From an uncultured Bacilli bacterium (GTDB lineage Bacteria; Bacillota_I; Bacilli_A; RF39; UBA660): 64,000 nt of DNA. Position numbers and translations under genes: made by a program. Within the stretch, counting starts at the first letter, position 1. Every line of letters begins with the position of its first letter. The notes beneath the pieces are model-generated. The model saw only the letters and a program-made list of their open reading frames with translations. It did no database searches and was not told the origin of the DNA. The DNA lies in assembly GCA_910589375.1 (NCBI GenBank), contig CAJUTK010000002.1:248001-312000 (forward strand), in the 5' to 3' direction. Shown piece by piece: positions 1 to 7,931 of the stretch.

Positions 1-20
1 TGCCTTTTGGCATTTTTTTT
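1..20 (+). terminator. Rho-independent terminator of an upstream gene (left edge)
   Basis: TGCC-TTTT-GGCA followed by eight T residues forms a short hairpin plus U tract at the very left edge. The stem may extend further left, outside the window. It probably ends the gene before cysS. Confidence 0.6.
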
Positions 21-47
21 GTGGAAAGGCTTATAATATGATATAAT
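19..47 (+). promoter_or_regulatory. Promoter of cysS
   Basis: TTGTGG (19-24), a 17-base spacer and TATAAT (42-47) preceded by TG (39-40) make a vegetative sigma-A type promoter with an extended -10. A second TATAAT lies at 32-37. The start codon at 72 is only about 25 bases downstream of the -10. Confidence 0.7.
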
Positions 48-71
48 GATACTACGAAGGAAGTGATATTT

Positions 72-1460
72 GTGAGAATTTATAATACACTCACACATCG
101 TGTGGAAGAGTTTATACCACATAATCCAAATGAAGTAACAATGTATACATGTGGACCTACAGTATACCATTTTGCACATATTGGAAATCTTAGGACATAT
201 ATATTTGAGGATATCTTTGAAAAGTCTTTAAAATATTTAGGATATCCTGTTAAACGATGTATGAATATCACTGATGTTGGGCATTTATCTAGCGATTCAG
301 ATACAGGCGAAGATAAGATGCTAAAGGGAGCTAAGAGAGAGAATAAATCTGTTTTAGAGATTGCAGATTTTTATACGCAAGCTTTTCGCTCTGATTTTGA
401 AAAGTTAAATAACCGTTGGCCAGATATTGTATCTCCAGCGACGCAAAATATAGAAGAATATATTAAGATTATTACAAAACTTTTAGATAATGATTTAGCG
501 TATATTGCCGGTGGAAATGTTTATTTTGATACCTCTAAACTAGAAGATTACTATGTACTTACCAATCACAAAGAAGATGAGATGGTAGTAGGTGTTCGTG
601 AAGGTGTTGAAGAAGACCAAAATAAAAGAAATCAAGCAGATTTTGTGTTATGGTTTACCAAATCCAAGTTTGATGATCAAGAATTGAAATGGGAAAGCCC
701 TTGGGGATATGGATATCCAGGATGGCATATTGAATGTTCTGGAATTAGTATGAAATATTTAGGAGAATACTTAGATATTCACTGTGGTGGAGTAGATAAT
801 ATTTTTCCACATCATACTAATGAAATTGCTCAATCAGAGGGATATTTAGGGCATAAATGGTGTAACTATTGGGTACACGGAGAACACTTAAATGATCAAT
901 CTGGTAAGATGAGTAAAAGTAAAGGAGAATTTTTAACAGTTTCTTTACTAGAACAGAAAAATTATGATCCAATAAGTTATCGCTTTATGTGTTTAAATAG
1001 TCATTACAGAAAACAATTAGTATTTAGTTATGATGCTTTAGATAATGCAGCACAAGCTTATCAAAAACTTTTAAATAAAGTTCGTTCTTTAGGAAATGAA
1101 GAAAATGGGGAAGGCACTGAATCTTACCAAGAAAAATTTAAGCAAGCTTTATCTGATGATTTAAATACCTCTTTAGCGATTACTGTTCTTTATGATGTTT
1201 TAAAGTCAGATTTAACAAATTCACAAAAAAGATTCTTAGTAAGTTCTTTTGATAGTGTTCTTTCCCTAAACTTATTATCAGCAAAAGAAGAAAAAGTAGA
1301 TAGTTCTTTAGAAGAATATATTCAAGAGAAAATAGAGCAGAGAAATCAAGCCAAAAAAGAGCGCGATTACGAAACTGCTGATAAAATTCGTGAAGAATTG
1401 TTATCGAGAGGAATTATTATTAAAGATACTAGAGAAGGTACCGTTTACGAGGTGAAGTAA
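72..1460 (+). CDS. cysS: Cysteine--tRNA ligase
   Basis: Cysteinyl-tRNA synthetase, a cytosolic class I enzyme that charges tRNA-Cys. The catalytic domain has the HIGH-type motif HIGN at residues 36-39, a zinc-ligand Cys27 in TCGPTVY, further zinc-ligand positions in WHIECS (Cys222) and FPHHTNE, and the KMSKS loop at 279-283. The C-terminal part is the helical anticodon-binding region, and the length (462 residues) is normal. GTG at 72 is chosen over the in-frame GTG at 63 because AGGAAG (58-63) would overlap the earlier codon and stands 8 bases before 72. The yugP-like gene follows two bases after the stop, so the two are probably co-transcribed. Confidence 0.97.
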   Translation: MRIYNTLTHRVEEFIPHNPNEVTMYTCGPTVYHFAHIGNLRTYIFEDIFEKSLKYLGYPVKRCMNITDVGHLSSDSDTGEDKMLKGAKRENKSVLEIADFYTQAFRSDFEKLNNRWPDIVSPATQNIEEYIKIITKLLDNDLAYIAGGNVYFDTSKLEDYYVLTNHKEDEMVVGVREGVEEDQNKRNQADFVLWFTKSKFDDQELKWESPWGYGYPGWHIECSGISMKYLGEYLDIHCGGVDNIFPHHTNEIAQSEGYLGHKWCNYWVHGEHLNDQSGKMSKSKGEFLTVSLLEQKNYDPISYRFMCLNSHYRKQLVFSYDALDNAAQAYQKLLNKVRSLGNEENGEGTESYQEKFKQALSDDLNTSLAITVLYDVLKSDLTNSQKRFLVSSFDSVLSLNLLSAKEEKVDSSLEEYIQEKIEQRNQAKKERDYETADKIREELLSRGIIIKDTREGTVYEVK

Positions 1461-1461
1461 T

Positions 1462-2154
1462 ATGATTTATGGATTGGAAACAATAGTGACATTTTTCTTA
1501 GCTATTGTAAGTTTCTTTGTCGTATTAGCTTCACAGATGTATTTAACTAGTACTTATAAAAATTCTAAAAATAAGAAAAATAGTAAGAATTTAACGGGAT
1601 GTGAGGTAGCACGTCAGATATTAGATAGTAATAATCTTGAAGATATCTATGTAGTAGAAGTAGCAGGCGAATTATCAGATCATTATGATCCTTCTAGAAA
1701 AGTAGTGAGGTTATCTAAAGAGGTTTTTCATGGAGATTCTATTGCTTCTCTTTCCATAGCTGCTCATGAGTGTGGACATGCCTTACAAGACAAAGATGAT
1801 TACACACTTATGAGAATTCGTTCTACTTTAGTTCCGTTTGTAAATTTTGTAACATATTTAGGATACTTTGGTTTAATAGTTTCACTATTTGCTGGAGTAA
1901 TTGGATATTTAAAATTGTCAATAGGGATATTGATAGTAGTTCTTTTGTTTCAATTGCTTACTCTACCAATAGAATTCGATGCTTCTAGGCGTGCTTTAAA
2001 GGAAATAGAAAAATTATCTTTAGTAGAGAAAAAAGAAAAAGAGATGACAGTTACCATGTTAAGAGCAGCCGCTATGACTTATGTTGCCTCTTTAATTTCT
2101 TTAGTAATTGATTTATTGAGATTGGTTTTAATGTTACAAGATAGAGAGAGATAA
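1462..2154 (+). CDS. YugP-family membrane zinc metallopeptidase
   Basis: A 230-residue membrane protein of the neutral zinc metallopeptidase_2 (YugP) family. The N-terminal hydrophobic segment (about residues 5-28) is followed by a soluble part carrying the zinc-binding motif HECGH at 102-106, which supplies two His ligands and the catalytic Glu. Two further hydrophobic stretches lie at about 123-170 and 200-225. It begins right after cysS with GAGGTGAAG as its ribosome-binding site. The physiological substrate of this family is not established; membrane-protein turnover is the usual guess. A short terminator-like hairpin overlaps its end. Confidence 0.85.
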   Translation: MIYGLETIVTFFLAIVSFFVVLASQMYLTSTYKNSKNKKNSKNLTGCEVARQILDSNNLEDIYVVEVAGELSDHYDPSRKVVRLSKEVFHGDSIASLSIAAHECGHALQDKDDYTLMRIRSTLVPFVNFVTYLGYFGLIVSLFAGVIGYLKLSIGILIVVLLFQLLTLPIEFDASRRALKEIEKLSLVEKKEKEMTVTMLRAAAMTYVASLISLVIDLLRLVLMLQDRER

Positions 2155-2168
2155 TTTCTCTTTTTTTC
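2145..2168 (+). terminator. Weak Rho-independent terminator
   Basis: AGAGA / TCTCT stem (extended by two weaker pairs) around a TAATT loop, followed by a run of seven T residues. It overlaps the stop codon of the peptidase gene and its U tract runs into the truB promoter region. Confidence 0.5.
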
Positions 2169-2178
2169 TTTAAAAGTA

Positions 2179-2187
2179 TGATATAAT
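2179..2187 (+). promoter_or_regulatory. Extended -10 promoter of truB
   Basis: TGATATAAT within TATGATATAATGAAA, 16 bases before the truB ATG. No good -35 hexamer is present; the region at that distance is the U tract of the preceding terminator. Confidence 0.55.
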
Positions 2188-2202
2188 GAAAGTGGTGATA
2201 CT

Positions 2203-3075
2203 ATGGATGGCATCTTTTTTATAGATAAACCTAAAGGGATAACTAGTAGGGATGTAGTAAATACTATTATTCGAAAAACAGAAACTAGAAAAGTAGGACA
2301 CACTGGTACACTAGATCCTATTGCCACAGGAGTACTGATTGTATGTGTAGGGAAAGCAACCAAACTAGTAGATATTTTAACGTCAGAAGATAAAGAATAT
2401 GAGGCGGAAATATGTCTAGGAGTAGAAACGGATACTTTAGATGAAGAAGGCACTATTTTAAAGGAAGAATTAGTAGAAAAAGGAGAGAATGAAATAGATT
2501 CTGTTTTAGCTTCTATGATTGGTGAATATGATCAAGAAGTTCCTAAGTATTCTGCTGTTAAAGTAGGTGGCAAAAAGCTTTATGAATATGCTCGTCAAAA
2601 TCAAGAAGTAGCATTACCTTCTAGATGGGTATCTATTTTTTCATTAGAAAGAATTTCTACTATTAGAAGGGAAAATGGTAGATTATATTTTTCTATCCGA
2701 GTAAAAGTTAGCAAAGGAACCTATATTAGAAGCTTAATAAGAGATATTGCTTATAAATTAAATACAGTAGGTATTATGATAAACTTAAGAAGAATAAAGC
2801 AGGGAAAATTTTCTATTGATATGTGTAAGAAATTAGATGACATTCATTTATCAGATTTGCATTCTTTTGCGTCTGTTCTTTCTGGTATTTATCAGGTTGT
2901 AGTGGATGATGTGTTGAAAAAAGACGTATTAAATGGTAAAATATTAGATAATATATATAATCAAGAAAAAATAGTATTTAAAGATAAAGATGGCTATTTA
3001 TTAGCAATTTATCACAGATATGAAAAGGATGAAACAAAAATAAAACCATATATTATGATAGGAGGAATAAAATGA
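2203..3075 (+). CDS. truB: tRNA pseudouridine(55) synthase TruB
   Basis: Makes pseudouridine-55 in the T-loop of tRNAs. The N-terminal catalytic domain shows the family signature GHTGTLDPIATG, in which Asp38 is the catalytic nucleophile, and later YSAVKVGGKKLYEYAR and SKGTYIRSLIRD, all typical of TruB. The 290-residue length fits the bacterial family with its short C-terminal extension. ATG is preceded by AGTGGTGATACT. Its stop overlaps the next start by four bases (ATGA), which suggests translational coupling with the nucleotidyltransferase. ribF, often next to truB, is not here. Confidence 0.96.
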   Translation: MDGIFFIDKPKGITSRDVVNTIIRKTETRKVGHTGTLDPIATGVLIVCVGKATKLVDILTSEDKEYEAEICLGVETDTLDEEGTILKEELVEKGENEIDSVLASMIGEYDQEVPKYSAVKVGGKKLYEYARQNQEVALPSRWVSIFSLERISTIRRENGRLYFSIRVKVSKGTYIRSLIRDIAYKLNTVGIMINLRRIKQGKFSIDMCKKLDDIHLSDLHSFASVLSGIYQVVVDDVLKKDVLNGKILDNIYNQEKIVFKDKDGYLLAIYHRYEKDETKIKPYIMIGGIK

Positions 3076-3959
3076 CATTAGTAATTATGGCAGCAGGTAT
3101 GGGAAGTCGCTTTGGAGGCTTAAAACAAATTGAACCAGTAGGACCAAATGGGGAGTTTATTATAGATTATTCTATCTATGATGCAATTCGTGCAGGGTTC
3201 AACAAAGTAGTTTTTATTATTAAAGAAGAAAACTATGAATTATTTAGGAGTACAATAGGCTCTAGAATAGAAGGAAAAATCGAGGTAGAATACGTTTTTC
3301 AAAATAATGATAATGTAAGGGAAGGTGTTATTCCACCTACGAGAGTAAAACCTTTAGGAACAGGACATGCTATTTTATGTTGTAAAAATGTAGTAAAAGA
3401 ACCATTTTTAGTTATTAATGCAGATGATTTTTATGGATATGAATCTTATGTAGTTGCTAGTTCTTATTTAAAGGGAAACCATAAAGAAACAGAATATGCG
3501 TTAATTGGATATAGAGTCGCTAATACTTTAACGGAACATGGTTCTGTTAAACGAGGAGTTTGCGAAGTAGATGGTAAGTATTTAACTAAGCTAGTTGAAT
3601 CAAGCGTAGAGGAAAAAGATGGAAAGATGATTGCAAGTCCATTAGATGGAAGTGAGGCTTTTGTTGTTCCAGAGGATAGTACAGTATCTATGAATATGTT
3701 TTTATTCTATCCGAATTTATTTACAATACTAGAAAGAGAATTTGAAAAATTTTTGACAAATACAAAGGACTTAGAAACAGGAGAGTTTTTAATCCCTGAG
3801 GTTGTTTTTGAGGAGATTAAGAAAAAAGAGGTTACTTGTGAAGTATTAGATACAAGTGCTGTATGGAAGGGAATTACGTATCCTTCCGATTTAGATGAAT
3901 TAAAGAGTTATATAAAAGGGTTGATAGATAAAGGAGAATATCCAAATAATCTATATTAG
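3072..3959 (+). CDS. Sugar-phosphate nucleotidyltransferase family protein
   Basis: A 295-residue protein with the N-terminal nucleotide-binding signature of NTP_transferase enzymes, AAGMGSRFGGLKQ (residues 7-19), followed by PVGPNGEFIIDYSIYDA. The motif INADDFYG at about 118-125 fits the metal-binding Asp region of this fold. Such enzymes join NTP and a sugar phosphate into NDP-sugars for envelope polymers. The subgroup cannot be named: it lacks obvious GlmU or RfbA hallmarks and there is no hexapeptide-repeat acyltransferase domain. It overlaps truB by ATGA. The next gene starts nine bases on, so it may be part of a run down to 6964. Confidence 0.8.
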   Translation: MTLVIMAAGMGSRFGGLKQIEPVGPNGEFIIDYSIYDAIRAGFNKVVFIIKEENYELFRSTIGSRIEGKIEVEYVFQNNDNVREGVIPPTRVKPLGTGHAILCCKNVVKEPFLVINADDFYGYESYVVASSYLKGNHKETEYALIGYRVANTLTEHGSVKRGVCEVDGKYLTKLVESSVEEKDGKMIASPLDGSEAFVVPEDSTVSMNMFLFYPNLFTILEREFEKFLTNTKDLETGEFLIPEVVFEEIKKKEVTCEVLDTSAVWKGITYPSDLDELKSYIKGLIDKGEYPNNLY

Positions 3960-3967
3960 GTGATATT

Positions 3968-5668
3968 ATGTTTGCAAATTTAGAATTGTTTTTACAAGAA
4001 AAAGAGGTATATAGGCAAAAGGTAGAAGAGATAAAGGCTTCTGCTCAAAATCCAGAAGAGTTATCAAAACTATTAATAGAGGCAGAGGAACATTTCAAAG
4101 GAGAAGTACGTAAGTATCTTACTTCAGCTATTACTGTAATTAATACGAATTTTGGTTGCCAATATTCAATTTATAAAGTAGGAAAAGACTTTGATGTTAA
4201 TTTTCAAGTGGTAGAGACAAATGTTAGAAAAACAAGATCTGAAGTAATCGCAGAAATGGAAGAATTTAAAAAACAAGCTGTTGGTATGGATTTAACTAAT
4301 GAGCAAATTACGAAAATTAATTTGGCTATGGAAGTATTACTTACTTATAGTGATGATGCGACAGATAAAGTAGATGAGAATAAAGAAGCTTTTTTAAAGG
4401 AAGCTCAAGTAAAAGCCACTAGTATTATTGAAGCTCCAACAAGAGAAAATAATGCTTTTGAACCGGCTCCTAGTCAAGAGCCAAATTTTAATCCATATGC
4501 TAATCAGCCAATAGAAGTAGATAATGGCTTTAAAAATCCAGAATATGAGAAAAAGACTTTAGTTGATCCATTTGCAAGTATTTATGGAGGAGCGAATGTT
4601 TCTCCTAATGAAATACCAGAAGCTACTCCTGATTTCGGTGTTCCTAATCCTCCAACTAATATGAATATGAATAATTCTTTAGGAGATGCTATGTCTATCT
4701 TTGGGCCAGGAATTACAACTAGTACTTCTAATCAAAGTAATACTATGAGTAATCCACAACAGAATGTATCTCAAATTCCTGTAAACAATAATTATAATAA
4801 TGGGTTAAATCCAATGAGTAATAATGTTAATGCTAATGTTATGCCTACTAATGCAGTGAATGCTCCCAATAATTTTAACAATGTTACTCCAACTGGGGCG
4901 ATAGCAAACGCAGCACCAGAGAAAACTAATGAAACTGAAGATTCTTTAGTATTAGTAGATGAGTTAAATGTTCCAAAGGAAAGTGCTTGCATTGTATCAA
5001 AGCTATTAAAAGGTATTCTTCGATTACCAATTACGACTTTACTTTTCTTAGGAATAATTTTGCTAATATTCTGGGGAATGAACAAGGCTAATTGGATGGG
5101 AGAGATAGAAGAACTATTAGGGGATTATTTGATTTATGCAGAATTAGCATTATCTCTTTTCATTGCTTTAATAGCATCCTCAACAGTAATAGATTCAATT
5201 GCTTCTAAGACAAAGTATATTAGTAAACATGCCATGGCTTCTCTTACTATTTTTTCTGGAGTTACCTATGGACTTACTTTATTGATGCCATATTTAATGG
5301 AAAATGTTTTAGTAGATAAGCTAGATGCAGATATTATTTTTGAAGTAGCTATTTACTTTGCTTATTATTTAGCTTTATCCTTCTTTGTTGGAACGTTTAT
5401 GTGGTTGTTGTCTTTTATGCGCACTAAGAAAGAATATTTAAAGAAAAGACTCAATATTTTTGAAATTCTTGGAGCTTTAGCAAATATTTATACGCTAATT
5501 ATTCCAGCTGTCATAGTAGGATGCTCTTGGTGCCAAGTAACCGTTGTTGGAGAAAAAGTAGCTTTTTTATACGATTATGAAAATTTTCAATGGATTGTTA
5601 TGATTGCAAGTTTTGTATTAGGTCTTATTATGATTTTATTTAGTAAATTGGAAGAGAAAAAGTTATAG
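3968..5668 (+). CDS. Unrecognised polytopic membrane protein with Asn/Pro-rich linker
   Basis: A 566-residue protein that I do not recognise. Residues 1-155 are charged and helical, with possible coiled coil. Residues about 155-325 are a low-complexity Asn, Pro, Met and Thr-rich linker. From about 347 there are five or six hydrophobic helices with short loops, ending in a short basic tail. No signal peptide is present, so the N-terminal part and linker are presumably cytosolic. It starts nine bases after the nucleotidyltransferase and is followed nine bases later by another unknown membrane protein, and the two probably act together. No catalytic motif is visible. Confidence 0.7.
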   Translation: MFANLELFLQEKEVYRQKVEEIKASAQNPEELSKLLIEAEEHFKGEVRKYLTSAITVINTNFGCQYSIYKVGKDFDVNFQVVETNVRKTRSEVIAEMEEFKKQAVGMDLTNEQITKINLAMEVLLTYSDDATDKVDENKEAFLKEAQVKATSIIEAPTRENNAFEPAPSQEPNFNPYANQPIEVDNGFKNPEYEKKTLVDPFASIYGGANVSPNEIPEATPDFGVPNPPTNMNMNNSLGDAMSIFGPGITTSTSNQSNTMSNPQQNVSQIPVNNNYNNGLNPMSNNVNANVMPTNAVNAPNNFNNVTPTGAIANAAPEKTNETEDSLVLVDELNVPKESACIVSKLLKGILRLPITTLLFLGIILLIFWGMNKANWMGEIEELLGDYLIYAELALSLFIALIASSTVIDSIASKTKYISKHAMASLTIFSGVTYGLTLLMPYLMENVLVDKLDADIIFEVAIYFAYYLALSFFVGTFMWLLSFMRTKKEYLKKRLNIFEILGALANIYTLIIPAVIVGCSWCQVTVVGEKVAFLYDYENFQWIVMIASFVLGLIMILFSKLEEKKL

Positions 5669-5677
5669 GGGGATTGT

Positions 5678-6964
5678 ATGATTGTTGTTATTACCAATAA
5701 ATTAAAAGAGATTATTGATAGTAGTAGACTTAAAGAAGCAAATTGTAAGTATGCAGTTGGCTTTTATACAGTAAATGATTGTATACAATCATTATCTTCT
5801 TTAGATATAGATTATTTAGTTATAGATATTACTGCTTTTAAGGATGCTTTTGAAATTAGTTCTTGGAAAAGAGTGAAAGATTTTATTGATCCTTCTAAAA
5901 CTGTTATTTTGTTAGAAGAGGCAAAATCTTATTCTAATGTTGGTTTTCTATCTATGCTAATTACAATGGGTTTCTACAATTTTACTAAAACAGGTGAAGG
6001 AATAATAAGGCTAATGGAAAGGCCTAATTCTTATCAAGAGGTGGCAAAGTATCAAAAGATGGCAATGAATTTAGAAGATAGAAAAGAAGAAGAGGAAGAG
6101 CGCTTTAATGATTATCAAAGGAAACTAGGAGAAAACCAAGATATGATGCGAGATTACCTAGAAAGATATCAAAAAGGTGAAGTTTCTTTTAAAAGAAAAA
6201 ACGATGTTTTTAAGTATCAATTAAAAGTAGGTTTATTAGCACTCCCAATTTTGACTATTGCTAGTGTATTTTTCATTTATCTATTTCAAATTTTTATTTC
6301 TAATATGGTTCCATTAGAAGATAGCGTCGGAGAATATCTATATACAGAACTAGCCCATACTGGTTTTACTCCATTAACAATTATAGGAATTTTAATTATT
6401 ACGGTTTTCTTTTCTATTTACTATACTTTCTTGAATGCAAAAATTAAAAGAATGCAGATGACAAGATCAAAGTTTATTATTATTCCATTTGCTATTTTCT
6501 GTGTACTTGTATTTGGAGAATATTATTTAGTTGGTGTTTTAGAAAAATTCTATGAGTTTATAAAGATTATTCCAATAGATGATAAGATGTATCTTTGCCA
6601 GGATTTATACTGGCTAAGTAGGTATGTAGCAACAGCAGCAATATTCTTATTCTATATTAGTACTTTCATTGATAATTCAAGAACTTTAAAGTTTGAAAAG
6701 GATTTAGGTCAGAAATTAACTTGGTTAGAAAAATTATGGGTAATTGATATGATTTTATTGCTAATGATTCCTCTTGCTTGTCAGTTATCTTTAGCACTTC
6801 CAGAAAGTAGTTCATTATCTAGCTTTTTTAGTAGTATTTCTGATAAGTCTTTGATAATGATGGTAATTGCTGGTATTGAATTTATTTTAACAATATTAAT
6901 TTTATTGCAACCTAAGTTTGTAAAAGAAAAAGAATATACAATATTAAAAGAAGAAGATTTATAG
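5678..6964 (+). CDS. Membrane protein with N-terminal receiver-like domain
   Basis: A 428-residue protein of unknown function. Residues 1-120 have the alternating strand/helix pattern of a response-regulator-like fold (IVVITN, LDYLVIDIT, TVILLEEA, GFYNFTKTGEGI); the usual cluster of acidic phosphorylation residues is not evident, so a pseudo-receiver is the best description. Residues 125-175 are strongly charged and probably coiled coil. The remainder has about six hydrophobic helices from residue 185 on. GGGGG just before ATG is its ribosome-binding site. It ends in a long terminator shared with the convergent lexA. Confidence 0.65.
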   Translation: MIVVITNKLKEIIDSSRLKEANCKYAVGFYTVNDCIQSLSSLDIDYLVIDITAFKDAFEISSWKRVKDFIDPSKTVILLEEAKSYSNVGFLSMLITMGFYNFTKTGEGIIRLMERPNSYQEVAKYQKMAMNLEDRKEEEEERFNDYQRKLGENQDMMRDYLERYQKGEVSFKRKNDVFKYQLKVGLLALPILTIASVFFIYLFQIFISNMVPLEDSVGEYLYTELAHTGFTPLTIIGILIITVFFSIYYTFLNAKIKRMQMTRSKFIIIPFAIFCVLVFGEYYLVGVLEKFYEFIKIIPIDDKMYLCQDLYWLSRYVATAAIFLFYISTFIDNSRTLKFEKDLGQKLTWLEKLWVIDMILLLMIPLACQLSLALPESSSLSSFFSSISDKSLIMMVIAGIEFILTILILLQPKFVKEKEYTILKEEDL

Positions 6965-6978
6965 ATCTTCTTCTTTTA
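6946..6978. terminator. Bidirectional terminator between convergent genes
   Basis: A perfect 13-bp inverted repeat (6946-6958 and 6965-6977, AAAAGAAGAAGAT and its complement) with a six-base loop. The A and T tracts at the two ends let it act on both strands, ending the membrane-protein run (+) and lexA (-). Confidence 0.85.
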
Positions 6979-7593
6979 TATTTTACGATATAAACCAATT
7001 GCTTTTCCTAATACAAAAACATTTTCTAATATAATTGGACTCATTGTATCATTTTCTGGCTGTAAACGAAAATGATTATTTTCTTTATAAAACGTTTTTA
7101 AAGTTACTTCATTTTCTTCTGTCATTGCTACAACAATTTCACCATTTCTAGCTGTATTTTTTCTTTCTACAATAATAATATCTCCATCATGAATTCCTGC
7201 ATTAATCATACTTTCACCGTTAACTTTTAAAGTGAAAACTTCTTTATCTTTAGGAATAAGATAGGCAGGTAAAGTAAAGTACTCATCAGGGTTTTGAATT
7301 GCCTCAATAGGGCTTCCTGCTGTAATTTTTCCTAATAATGGGACATCAACAACGCTCTCGTTTTTAGGAATAAACTCATTATCTACCATTAATTCAATGG
7401 TTCTATTTTTATTAGAGCCTTTTTTGATGTAACCTTTATCAGCTAGACCATCTAAGTGAGCTTGCACAGTAGCAGGAGAAGAGACATTTAATGCAGTAGC
7501 AATTTCTCTAACTGTAGGTGGATATCCATGTGATACAATATACTCTTTTACAAACTGTAAAGTATCTTCCTGTCTTTTTGTTAATTTATCCAT
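6976..7593 (-). CDS. lexA: LexA SOS repressor
   Basis: Transcriptional repressor of the SOS DNA-damage regulon. The N-terminal winged-helix domain (residues 1-65, with the helix-turn-helix around PPTVREIATALNVSSPATVQ) precedes an S24-type self-cleavage domain. The scissile Ala92-Gly93 sits in KITAGSPIEA, the catalytic Ser128 in VNGESMI and Lys166 in VTLKTF, so RecA-stimulated autocleavage should work. Length is 205 residues, the same as Bacillus LexA. An AAGGAGGA ribosome-binding site lies just upstream. Its promoter overlaps a LexA-box-like palindrome, indicating autoregulation, and it is divergent from a small membrane protein gene with its own LexA box. Confidence 0.97.
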   Translation of the reverse strand: MDKLTKRQEDTLQFVKEYIVSHGYPPTVREIATALNVSSPATVQAHLDGLADKGYIKKGSNKNRTIELMVDNEFIPKNESVVDVPLLGKITAGSPIEAIQNPDEYFTLPAYLIPKDKEVFTLKVNGESMINAGIHDGDIIIVERKNTARNGEIVVAMTEENEVTLKTFYKENNHFRLQPENDTMSPIILENVFVLGKAIGLYRKI

Positions 7594-7617
7594 ATTTCCT
7601 CCTTATATACTATAACA

Positions 7618-7646
7618 ATTTTATCATAGTAAAATGTAAATGTCAA
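7618..7646 (-). promoter_or_regulatory. lexA promoter
   Basis: Read on the minus strand: TTGACA (7646-7641), 17-base spacer, TAAAAT (7623-7618) preceded by TGA. It lies about 25 bases from the lexA start codon. Confidence 0.8.
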
Positions 7647-7657
7647 ACAGATGTTTG
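7644..7657. promoter_or_regulatory. Putative LexA operator overlapping lexA -35
   Basis: CAAACAGATGTTTG agrees with 11 of 14 positions of the Bacillus-type box CGAACATATGTTCG. It overlaps the first bases of the lexA -35 hexamer, as expected for autorepression. Confidence 0.65.
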
Positions 7658-7676
7658 CTTAAATGCTCAAAAAGCG

Positions 7677-7705
7677 TTGACACGAATATTTGTTCGTGAT
7701 AGAAT
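7677..7705 (+). promoter_or_regulatory. Promoter of the 51-residue SOS membrane protein
   Basis: TTGACA (7677-7682), exactly 17 bases, TAGAAT (7700-7705) with TG at 7697-7698. The spacer is almost filled by a LexA box, so transcription should be tightly repressed until DNA damage. Confidence 0.85.
7683..7696. promoter_or_regulatory. LexA operator in promoter spacer
   Basis: CGAATATTTGTTCG matches the Bacillus-type LexA box CGAACATATGTTCG at 12 of 14 positions, and the flanking bases extend the dyad to CACGAA...TTCGTG. It occupies the region between -35 and -10 of the divergent small gene. Confidence 0.85.
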
Positions 7706-7729
7706 GAATACAGTTGAAGGAGTGATAGT

Positions 7730-7885
7730 ATGGAATTAGTGAGAGATTTTGTAAAGGAGAACTTAATAATGTTAGTGTTTGGAATCATTTTATTTGGAAT
7801 TGTTTTCTTAGGAAGTTTGGAAAATATAAAATTAGAGAATAATAGGATAATAAAAGAGTTTTCAATAGAGGAAACTCTTTATTAA
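7730..7885 (+). CDS. SOS-controlled single-pass mini membrane protein (YneA positional equivalent)
   Basis: A 51-residue protein with a short charged N-terminus (MELVRDFVKEN), one hydrophobic helix at about residues 12-29 (IMLVFGIILFGIVFLG) and a charged C-terminal tail. AAGGAG stands seven bases before the ATG. It is divergent from lexA, has a LexA box inside its promoter and is followed by tkt and yneF, the same setting as the SOS division inhibitor gene yneA of Bacillus. It is about half the length of YneA and has no LysM domain. A damage-induced division inhibitor acting in the membrane is the natural inference from context, but no homology is claimed. An 11-bp hairpin (7853-7880) lies in the 3' end of the ORF. 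Confidence 0.8.
   Translation: MELVRDFVKENLIMLVFGIILFGIVFLGSLENIKLENNRIIKEFSIEETLY
7853..7880 (+). other. Hairpin at 3' end of the SOS mini-gene
   Basis: AAAGAGTTTTC and GGAAACTCTTT pair over 11 positions (one G-T) around AATAGA. It has no U tract, so it is not a standard terminator. It could slow decay or partly block readthrough into tkt. Confidence 0.5.
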
Positions 7886-7897
7886 TGAAAAATAGTT

Positions 7898-7906
7898 TGA
7901 TATAAT
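7898..7906 (+). promoter_or_regulatory. Extended -10 promoter of tkt
   Basis: TGATATAAT lies 26 bases upstream of the tkt ATG at 7932, directly after the SOS mini-gene. It lets tkt be transcribed without SOS induction. No clear -35 is seen. Confidence 0.55.
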
Positions 7907-7931
7907 GTTTTATAGAATAGGGGATGTTAAA

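Noticed and set aside
2079..2453. 124-codon minus-strand frame over the yugP-truB junction
   Set aside because: Antisense to two well-supported genes and to the truB promoter; no start signal.
7518..7739. 73-codon frame on the + strand over the lexA promoter region
   Set aside because: It overlaps the lexA coding start and both promoters, has no ribosome-binding site, and the 51-codon ORF in another frame has all signals.
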